From Chlamydomonas sphaeroides (Eukaryota > Chlorophyta > Chlorophyceae > Chlamydomonadales > Chlamydomonadaceae), in the NCBI GenBank assembly GCA_001662425.1, contig BDDC01000096.1, positions 56,264 to 110,398 on the forward strand: a DNA stretch of 54,135 bases, given 5' to 3'. How positions within the stretch are numbered: position 1 is the stretch's first letter; the number at the start of each line of letters is the position of its first letter. Both the position numbers and the translations under genes were made by a program. Positions 45,031 to 54,135 of this stretch are shown piece by piece. The notes beneath the pieces were generated by a model. The model searched no databases. It was given only the letters and a program-made list of their open reading frames with translations, and was not told the DNA's origin.

Positions 45031-46615
45031 TGTGATGGTGGGTGGGGAAGCGCCCCGCAGCGCTCCGGAAGAGGGGCGGAAGGAAAAGGGCGGTGGCGGC
45101 GCGTTTGTGACGGCCGCGGCGCTGGCCGCTGGGGGGAGAAATGTTGCTGTGTGGCGGACTGGCGGTGTGTCGGATACGTCGTCATGGGATGGTTGGATGG
45201 GGCGCTGCTGCTAGATTGAAGCGTTGACGAGGAGCAAATCAGCAGACGCTGTTGCTTGCCCTGTTCAGCACGCACTGCTCATGCGGTTTAGCGCCCTGCC
45301 AACATGCATGCAACATCCCAAGCACCCATCGCGGCCTCCCAACTGCCTGACGGCCACGTGGCCATCTCCAAGCTGCCCGCCCCATTTCCCAGCAGTTGTC
45401 CAAGCGCAGGAGGAGTCCTGTCCCCCCATGCCTCCCAGCCGATAGCGGCGTTGTTGATCATTGTTCAAGTCCGCGCCCACCTGCTGCCCTAGCTAAGCCC
45501 TGCCTCACCGAACAACTTGCCCTGCCGCCCAGGGCAGCCGCCATCCTGCCAAACACCCTGGGTGGCTCATGGGTGCATGCACGGCTCGCCTCCACAAATA
45601 AACAGCGACACGTGCAGCGGGCCCAACCGCACGGGCAACACCGCGCACACGCGACGACGCACGACAACTGCCTCAGTGGGACGATGATGTTTGATGAGAG
45701 GGGCATCCTGTGAGGCTTGCTTACCTCGCTGGCCGCGATCGCTTTGTCGATAGCATGATGTGCAGGGCGCACCAGCTACAACGCGTGTAAGTGGCGATAG
45801 ATGTCGTTGGCGGCACCGCAGGTTCCAACCGCTGGCAGCAGGCTGTGAACAGCGAGTGAATTCACAGCTGGCAGCAGGCTATCGAATGCAAACGCGTTCG
45901 TACTGTTAAGTGGTTTAGAGCACTGCAGTAGGATACATCGCCCGTGTCGTCAAGCCCGAAGGCCCCCTGCTGCCGCCTGAACCCGTGCCTCAACTCCGGG
46001 TGCTACCCTGCAGGTAGCATCGGCCACATCTGGCCCCATTCCTGAATCGTGCGCTCTACCTGGCAAGATCGAAGGCGCAGCGCCCGTGGGGTCGCAGATA
46101 AGTGACCGCCGCGTGCGTAACCAACCAGCCAACAACGCTGCACACCGGCCCGACGGCCGACCCGCTACAATATCCTTCGGTTCGCCAACCACACTAGGCC
46201 ACGCTTGACACCACACCTCTGTACGTAGCTACTATACCACCTACGTGCCCTTACGAGCTTCCGCATCAGCAGCCGTCCAAGCTGGTCCACGCTGCGAGGG
46301 CTCACGCTGGCGCGCAATGGCGCCTCCGCAGGCATGTGCGCCCCACGCCCCCACCGCATCATGCACGATGCGACATCTGCATAATAGGTTAACAGGAGCA
46401 GTGCGGCTATCAATTGAACCCCGTCGCCTGCACCAAGGATAGACCCAGCACCCGCGTGGGCATATGCCGTGCTCGCCTCACGTCCCCAGCGCGCCATGCA
46501 CATTGCATGCGGCATGCATTGACTGCCTGGTCACAGCGCCGCGATGACCCAGGCTCCGTCGCCTGCGCCGAGAAGAGCCTGCTGCCATAAGAGCGCCCGC
46601 CTGGTCGCTGCCCGC

Positions 46616-47475
46616 TCACATGTGCACCGCTAGCCCAGCCTCCACATCGCCATCGATCCCCAGCCCCGGCACCTCCCCTACCAAGCCGGAGCGAGTGCTC
46701 CCGCCCCGTTGCACGCCGCGCGCCGCCACCCCTCCACCGGCCCCACCCCACCAGGTGCCGGCCACCGGCGCCCCGCTCTCCACGACCACCTCGCACGCCT
46801 CCGCCACGGGCCCCGCGGGCGGCTCAATCTCCAGCGCCACAGTGCCCGTGGCCGCCACAGACACAGCCGGCCTGGCCACCGAGGGCTGGCCGCTTGCCAC
46901 CTTGCCCTCGCCGTCGCCGCTGCTCGCAGCGCCGCCAGCGGCAGTTGCCCCTATGGCCTCTGTCCCGTCCCTAGACCGCACCCGCTTGACGGTCAGGTGC
47001 TTGCGGGAGGGGTTGCCCACAGACGCATGAGCCGCCAGCTGCACCGATCCGGGCGGCGGGGCCAGCTGGACTGCGCTAGGCGGCGCCGCCAGCGCGCCGC
47101 CGGCGGCGCCGCCTACGGCCCACGGCGGCGTGGCCAGCACAGGCACCGACTGGTACCCCGCGTACAGCGACGGCGCCAGGCTGCTGCCCCCGGCGGAAGT
47201 GTGCGACGACTGGTGCATCGCGAAGGGCGACGGCCCCAGCATGCTCCCCCCTGTGCCGATCGTGAACACGGGCGCCATGACGACCGACGGAGTGGCGCCC
47301 AGGCGGCTGCCGCCCACGGCCCGGCCCTGCGCGCCGGCCGCGCGCTTCCGCCGCCGCCGCGCGCTCTTGTAGGCCGTCCTGGCCGCCTCCGCCCGCTTGG
47401 CCGCCGTCTTGAAGACAGTCAGCTCTGCATCGGTCCGGAGGCGGGCAGTGGTGATGCTCGCGGCGGGCTTGATGG

Positions 47476-47508
<33 letters not shown>

Positions 47509-50500
47509 CCGAGTGCCGCGGCGCCAGCAACTGCCCCACGGCGCGGGCCATGAAGCCAAGGCCGGCGGGGCCCACCGTCGTCGCGTGCGGCAGCGGCGGC
47601 GTCACGCTGGCCTGCAGCCCCGGCGCCGCCGGCGCCGCCGCTCCGCGGCGCGCCTCCTCCTCCCTGTCGGCCTCCTCGTCGGCCGCGTCCTCCTCCGCGC
47701 CCGTCTCCAGGCCCGCTAGCTCAGCGACGGCGTTGAGCTTGAGCGCCAGCTTCTTGAGCAGCTGGCGCGGGGCCATGAGGTCGGCCAGGAGGTCAACCGA
47801 CTTCTCCGAGCCCGCCACGCTACCGCCCGCGTCAGCCAGCGCAACCCGGCCCCCGGCGGCGGCAGCGGCGACGCCGGTACTGGCTCGCGGCGGCGGCCGG
47901 GGCGGCTTGCCGGAGGAGTCCAGCGAGGGGAGACCTTCTTGCGGCAGGGAGTCGGCCTTGTGGGGTTTCGGCCGGGCGAACTGAGGGGCCAGGCAGCACC
48001 GTCACAGTGAGTCAGTGCTCGCGGAGCACCACCGGCCCTTCCCCATGCGCCCGCTGCTCCACCCGCCCCCACCCCCGCATGCGAGCCGTCTCCTCACCTG
48101 GACTTTCTCGATGAGCAGCCGCACCGAGTCATACCGCGCCAGCGCGTGCAGCACCTTGGCGCCGCCCACCTCCGCCATCGCGGCGGCGGTGACGGCCGCC
48201 GCCGCCGCCTCGGAAGCCATGGCGCCGCTCGACACCCCGGCCGCCGCCGCGGCATCGTCAAGGCTGCCAGGGGCCGACGCGGCCGCCGCCCCTTCCCCGG
48301 CCTCCTCGCCCTGCTGCTGCGCCGCAGCGCTCTCCTGCCGGCCGCTGGCGGCCAGGCTGCTGCCGCCCTCGCCGCTGAGGGCGCTGCTGGCGCGCGCGGC
48401 GGCCGCCCGCTCGCGCACCCTGGAGGCCGCTGCCCCGGCCGCCGCCATGGCCTCCACGTGCTGCACAGCGCCAATGGCCGCCAGCGCCACGGTCTGCACC
48501 TCGGCCACCAGCGCGTGCAGCGCCGCCTCCACCTCGGGCAGCTTGTAGCTGGCGTGAGGGCAGGGGTGGGAACGGCGGCAGAAGCGGAGGGCGGGTTTGG
48601 GAGGGGGCCAGGGGCCAGGGGGGCTGTGTGGCCATGTGCACGGCCATGTGGTGGGCCCCGACCGCCGCCGCCTCCTGCCTGACCACTGTTGCAACCTCGC
48701 CTGGCCTCCCCTTACCGGCGAGGTAGGCACAGCACGGCGGCCCCATCTCGCTGCGAGCAGCGCAGCCGGCCCCTGCCGCGCTGCCTGTCCCGCCCTGGCC
48801 TGGCCTGGCCTGCCCTCACCGGCTCAGGTGCAGCAGCCCCCGCACGCCGCCCTCGATGTGCTTGCCGCGCGTCTGCTGCCGCAGCACCGCCACCTGGCTG
48901 CGGATGTAGGAGCCGAGCAGGTGGTGCCGAACGCTGCGGGAGCCGGGCAGCCTGGAGAGGGGAGGGCAGGGGAAGGGGGCAGGAAGAGGGCACAGGTGCA
49001 GCGTGGGGGCGCAGCACAGGGTACGGTACTGTGGTAGGAGCGGGGGGAGGGTCGTGGCAGGGCGGGGGGAGGGCAACGACAGGGGAGGCGGGGAGGGGGG
49101 GTAGCGGCAAGGGAGGTGGGGGACATAAAGCTGGCAGGAGAACGGCGTGGGGGCGCTGAGCTTGGGGTTTCCTCACCCCGCCGGCCGCACCCTTCCTTCC
49201 GCCCACCTGCTTGCCCGAGCACACACTCTTGTGCGCCCCACCTGGCAGCTCGCTGCGCTGCGGCCCTCTGGCGCCACGCCCCCCGCCCCGGTTGCTGCCG
49301 CACCTGGCCACCGCGTTCTCCGTGAAGTTGGGACGAACGATGAGGTCGCCCCTCCGCTTGACAATGACCTTGTGGCCGGGGTGGTGGTACACGAACCAGC
49401 CCACGCACCTGTCAGGGGGAGGAGGGAGGGGGCAGTGACGGCGGGGAGCAGCCGGAGGCTTGAGGGGCAGGGCTGGGTAATTTAGCAGATTAGCACCGTT
49501 CCTGGACCCGTTTGCCGTATCCCTGTCAGGGGAGTCCTCAGCCGGCGTCCCCCTCGCGCGTCCCTCTCTTTTCCCGCCCATCTCACTTGGGTGTGAGCGG
49601 CACCACGTCGTTGCCGTTGATCACGTTCCACGTCTCCCACACGTACTGCGGGCAGAAGGGAAGGGCAGAGGAGGGGAGCGAAGCAGGGAGGTGCAGCGTA
49701 GGAAGGGGAGCGGGGCAGGGCAAGGGCGTGGGAGCAAGTGATGTGCGCGCTGGTAGGAGTGGAGGGCAGGGAAAGGCACGCAGACATGCGCTGGAGGGCT
49801 TGCCGGCGGACGGCGACGCCACCGCCGGCCGCGACCGCAGCCACAGGCAGGCGCCTTGGCTCTGCCCAGGGCGCGGCGCCCTGCAGCGTGGCGCCCTGAT
49901 GTCCTCACCCCATGCTGGCGCTGCCCACCCCTCCACACAGCGCACCTTGTCGTACATCTCCGTGAAGGCGTGGTTGCCCACGCGCGGCACCCCGAACGTG
50001 TAGCACGTCAGCTGCTCGCGGCTGGGCGTCAGGCCCTTGTCGGCCAGTGCCGCCACCAGCTCCAGCGTGCACAGCGTGGCGTGCGCGCCGCCCAGCGAGT
50101 GTCCTGAGGCAGGAGCGATGAGGACGGCAGGAGTCGGTTTCCGGCAGGTCCTGCATTGCGGCGGCGTCCCCCACACCACACCACACCAACCCGCCCCGGC
50201 TGTCCTCGCCCACCCCCCATGCATGGCCCTTCCTTCCTCCCCAGCTATGAGAGCAGCGTGGCGTAGTGGTCATCAGCCTGCTGACGTGGCCGGTGTGACC
50301 ACGGAAGGTAGCTGGCAGCACCTGGCCCAAGGCCGACGCCCGGCATGTGCAGCGAGGCTACGCTACGGTAGCTTTGGTGCATTCCCTTCACGGCCAGGCG
50401 CCATCACACGCCCCACCCGTGACGATGATCTTGGCGCCCGGGTGGTTGGCCTTGTAGTCCATTACCCAGCCCAGGATGGAGTCGTTGAAGCCGCCGTGGC

Positions 50501-53500
50501 GCCAGCTCCATTGGAAGCCGTTGTGCACCGCGGCCAGGGGCGCCAAGGGGTGCTTGAAGCGGGAGCGCTCGGCGTACGGCACCTGTGCGAGCGGAGGAAG
50601 AGGGGGTGTCGCAGAGGGACAGGTAGCCTCGTCGGTTGCGCCGCCTACACTCCCGCCCCCAGCAGCATGGCCAGGTGGTTGAATCAAGGTGACCGACAGC
50701 ATCGGCAGCAGGCCCATCGCAGTGCCATGTGTCCCTGGTCCCACCAGCATGGCCTTGAGGTCCACGCATGCCGCCTTCATGGAAGCGGTGCCGCGGAAGG
50801 TGATGACGCACTGGCGCGTGGGGGGAGGGGCAGGGGCAGAAGGGAGTAGGGAGCAGGGGCAGAAGGGAGTAGGGAGCAGGGGCAGAAGGGGTTGGGACGG
50901 CACGGAGCGGGCGGACCTGCCCCGTCGTGCCCCGCTCCTGCAGCCGGCCCCCCTGCGCACCGTGCTGTCGCTCCAGGCGATCATGGCCTTGGCGTCACTG
51001 TCCTCATTGTAGATGGACTGGTGGGGCGGGAGGGCAGGCACGCGTTCAGTGAACAGCTAGGCAAGGGAGGGAAAAGCGGCAGGTGCGGCGCAGGGGTGCT
51101 GGGCCCCTCCCAGTAGCTGCGCTGCCGCCTTCGCCACCCCCGTGTCGCGATGTGGGTCAGCTCTCAAACGCTCATGCGCTGCCCCTGCATCCCCCAGTGC
51201 CCCCCTTCCTCCGCACCGTGATGTGGGTCAGGCCGTACAGCGACATGAGCTGCTCCAGGGGAGGCCGCAAGGCGGGCGTCTCTCCGTCGTAGTAGTAGGC
51301 GTGCTCGCACCTGGGGGAGGGAGGCGTCAAGCGGGCCCACCCAGCGCCCTGCGCCTGATGCGCCTGCCCTGTACTCCACTCCCGCACCCTACCTCATTCC
51401 TCCTTTCCTCCTCCTCTCTTGCCGCTCACCCCTCATGGCACACACAACGCACGCCCTCCTCCCCCTCTCCCCATCTCTCCCTCCCTCACCAGTACGTGAG
51501 CTTGAGGCTGGTCTCGTAGCAGAACATGGGCGCCACAGCCAGCCGCTGCCGGTGCTCCGGGTCCAGCGGCACGCTAGTGAGGCGGTGCTGCCGCTGGCGG
51601 GGCAGGTCGGGCTCCGTCCAGGCAAAGCGCTGGGCAAGGGAGGCGGCGGCAGGGCACAAGGGGCAAGGGGGGGAAGGGCTTCCGTGCATAGCGGTAGCCC
51701 TGAGCAAGACCTGCAGGCGTGGGTGCTGGGAGGCGCTGCGGGCATGGCTGCCGGACGAGCCGGAGGTGTGGGCGAGCGCTGTGGCCGCCGGGCGTAGAAG
51801 AGCCGCAAGGCGCCTCACCGACATGACCGTACGCCCGCCCGCGGCCACAGCCGGCCACCGCAATCCCGCCCCCTCAAACGTCCCCACTGGCCCATTTGCC
51901 GCCACCAACCGCCGTGCTCAGTCGCGCCGGCTCGCACCTGCACTGTTGCCTGCAGCAGCGGCAGGCCGCCGTGTATGCTCCGGGGGGAGAACAGCCACGC
52001 TAGGCTGACCACCAGGACCAGGGTCACGGCCTGGAGGGGGACACGAGGAGGGCAGGAGCAGTGAGGGCGGGGGCGGGGTATTGATGAGCTGAGCTCGCCC
52101 CACCCATCGCCGAACGCCTGCCGCCGCGCTGCTGCCCGGCCCATACCTCCGCCATAAGCCGCTCCTCCCGCTCCCCCACCCCTGCCACCGCTCGCCCCCT
52201 TCCGCCCCGCCACCCCCGGCCACCCGCACCCGCCTACCTGGGTGCTCCACACGCCCAGTATGGTGTCCAGGCTGTAGCGGCAGCGGCTGTAGCCCTGGTT
52301 CAGCACCAGCACCTTGGGCACGTAATACGTCTGGGGCCGGGGCAGGAGCGCCGGAGCAGCATGGGGAGGCGGCCAGCAGCGAGGCGGGCAGCGCACGGCT
52401 CTCTGGCCCAGACACCTCGACGCCAGGCAGCTAGCAACCGAGTTGCGCCGATGCCAGCTGACGCCGCCAGCAACGTGACACGCAAGCCGGCTGCGCGCTG
52501 CCATGTTGTGAAGCCGGTGCACTTGCTGTCACGGGTGTGGGCCGCAGCGTGGGCACCCGTGTGTTTTCCAAATGATGGCAGCATGATACGGATCATGATG
52601 TTGGTATGTATGTGGGGCCGCACCTGCACCAGGTTGTTGGCGACTATGAAGATGAGACTGAGGCCCCTCACGCGGACCTCCACGCTCAGCAGGATGTTGA
52701 GCTGGCGGCACAGCACGTAGGAGCTAGTTCCGGGGCAGGGGCAGGGGCGGGGGCGGCGGGGGGACAGGGGCGTGAGGCGGCACGCAGCAGAGCAGGGCAG
52801 CCGAGGGCTCCTAACCCACGGGATCGCCGGCGCGGCAGCATGGTCCTTCCCACACTGACCTCCCAGTGCCCACCACAGACCGCAGCCCGGCTAGAGGGGC
52901 ATCCCCCTTCCATCAGCTTCGGGCCTCCGTCATTATTTGCCCTCCGCGAGCCCCCTTCCCTAGCTCCCTCCCCTAGCTGCCCCTCCCTAGTGCGCCCCTC
53001 CAGCCCCTGCCTCCGGTCTACCGGTATTGTGCCGCAGGCAGGCAACTCTCTGCCCTCGCCTGCTGCCCACGCCCTCACCGCGACCTCAGGTACATGAAGG
53101 ACCTGAAGCAGAAGACGAAGTAGGCTATCATGTACACCACCTCAGCGGCCTAGGGGGCGAGGAGGAGGGCGCAGTAAAGGGTGTGCCGGCTGCCGGTTAA
53201 GGATCTTTGGAATACTGTGGCGAGAGTGCTCAGGTCCTTGGGCGGCCTGTAGTGGGGATGATGAAGGCTGCAAATGAGGAGGAGGGTGCAGGGCGTGTGG
53301 TACGGTGTTGTGTGAGGGGTACGCGCGATGGCGAAAGCCGCAAAGGCGACCTAGGGTTGACGGAGCTGACCACCAAGTTAATCTCCTCGGCGGCCAAGGG
53401 CGGGAAGAGGGAGGGCGCAGTGTGGCAGTCATACCCAGTGTTTTGCATGCGGGCTCAAGCCCCCGCTTTGGCCTCGGGGCGAGGGGAAGGAGGGCAAAGG

Positions 53501-54006
53501 CGCAGCCCGCGCTACGCCGGCACGCGCCCCGGGTCCCCTGAGCTAGCCGGGCGCCCGGAGCTCCACCCGGCTGCTGCCAGGCCGCACCATCATCACGGAC
53601 TGCAGTATGAACGAGGCCCGTGTGGCGATCCTGGGGGCGGAGACAGCGGAAGGGGCGGGGCGGGGCGCGGCGGACGGCAGGGCTTAGCCGCGACCAGTCT
53701 AACAGTGGCGAGTAGAAAGCCGACTGGGTCACCTGTCGAGGGCTGCCCTGTTTGGCCCCCCACCCCGCCTCCCGGACCCCACCCCTTCCGCTGCGGGTAC
53801 GTGCCGCCTCTACATGTGCGCTCTGCGCTCCCCTCGCCCCTCCTGCCACCCTCTTCCGCCTCGCCCTCCCGCCCCTCGCCGTCCCCGGCCCCCTCCGCGC
53901 CGCCTCACTCGCACTCCAGGTAGAACTCCAGGCACTTTTGGTTCTCGCCGCCCCAGCCCAGGTCCAGCTCCTGGGCCATAAGGATGACGTTGGCGATGAT
54001 GAGCCC
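46616..54006 (-). CDS. Multi-pass membrane protein with class 3 (fungal-type) lipase domain, C-terminal 1,096 residues (partial)
   Basis: Seventeen exons keep phase: 53909-54006, 53588-53630, 53079-53149, 52624-52723, 52238-52330, 51938-52030, 51490-51629, 51217-51310, 50961-51017, 50745-50810, 50417-50582, 49946-50103, 49587-49645, 49304-49408, 48820-48951, 48098-48548 and 46616-47980. The N-terminal part has hydrophobic segments (LIIANVILMA, VVYMIAYFVFCF, LSLIFIVANNLV, TLVLVVSLAWLF). The lipase core shows CVITFRGTAS (oxyanion region), GHSLGGAHATL with the nucleophile Ser, GVPRVGNHAF, GNDVVPLTPK with the likely catalytic Asp, and VRHHLLGSYI with the likely catalytic His. It should hydrolyse acylglycerols or galactolipids at a membrane. 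About 600 Ala-rich residues follow, with a basic SARRRRKRAAG stretch. The start lies beyond the right edge. Diacylglycerol-lipase-like topology is inferred. Confidence 0.82.
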
Positions 54007-54073
54007 CTGCGGCCGCAGAACGACCGGCGCACACACGTGTGTCGGCATGGGGCTGCACCTGGGCACGAAACAG

Positions 54074-54135
54074 CCTGTGCGTGCAGGCGCCTGTGCGTGC
54101 AGGGGCCTATGCGTGCAGGGGCCTGTGCGTGCAGG
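54074..54135. repeat. 16-base minisatellite at the right edge
   Basis: Units start at 54074, 54090, 54106 and 54122 with the consensus CCTGTGCGTGCAGGGG. The fourth is cut by the window end. It lies in or upstream of the next 5' part of the lipase gene, probably an intron. Confidence 0.8.

Larger units (their letters stand above)
43977..46615. other. Intergenic region with mobile-element debris
   Basis: This 2.6 kb stretch contains the reverse-transcriptase-like fragment and the broken exon copy listed separately. From about 45.05 to 46.6 kb no gene was found; a plus-strand TGTAA lies at 45786-45790. Confidence 0.5.

Noticed and set aside
50262..50330. tRNA-like stretch with an A-box-like TGGCGTAGTGG, possible tRNA gene or SINE head
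   Set aside because: No matching B box (GGTTCGANNCC) follows at the right distance, the D-arm pairs poorly and no cloverleaf closes. It lies in a lipase intron. At most it is a decayed SINE head.

Overview
This is a eukaryotic nuclear segment, most likely from a chlorophycean green alga of the Chlamydomonadales. The evidence is a very high GC content, genes cut into many short exons by GT-AG introns (and a few GC-AG introns), TGTAA-type polyadenylation signals, Ala/Gly/Gln homopolymers inside coding exons, and algal gene types: an FTR1 iron permease, a plant-type S-adenosylmethionine carrier, and a clustered ankyrin-repeat family with an F-box-like start. No bacterial operons, CRISPR arrays or convincing tRNA/rRNA genes were seen. 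Exon models were built by hand from splice signals, frame continuity and family similarity. All internal exons listed keep a consistent reading phase unless stated.

Layout. 1-1792 (-): 5' part of RAD50, running off the left edge. 2449-4733 (-): a peroxisomal DHRS4/IBR1-type short-chain dehydrogenase ending in Ser-Arg-Leu. 5022-7062 (+): a small leucine-rich-repeat protein, head to head with the dehydrogenase across 288 bp. 8026-10658 (-): an organellar S-adenosylmethionine carrier. 11161-24942 (+): three tandem ankyrin-repeat paralogues sharing one exon plan. The middle one carries a one-base frameshift, and a decayed fourth copy lies near 14.4 kb. 26075-35324 (-): an 11-exon gene for a predicted 2,096-residue Ala/Gly-rich, mostly disordered protein of unknown function. 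36449-39602 (-): FTR1, with a 348-base assembly gap inside one intron. 40843-43976 (+): a secreted Cys-rich protein with a poly-Gln stretch, divergent from FTR1. About 44.1-45.0 kb: a likely non-LTR retrotransposon 3' fragment, followed directly by a broken, inverted copy of the last exon of the 26-35 kb gene. 46616-54006 (-): a multi-pass membrane protein with a class 3 lipase domain and a long disordered tail, running off the right edge.

The genes do not form one pathway. They are ordinary housekeeping genes (DNA repair, peroxisomal redox, SAM transport, iron uptake, lipid hydrolysis) placed around lineage-specific expansions. The least described elements are the giant Ala-rich protein with its recurring Leu-Val-x-x-Gly-Glu-x-Val motif and its transposed broken exon, the ankyrin cluster with its relic, and the secreted Cys-rich protein sharing an upstream region with FTR1.
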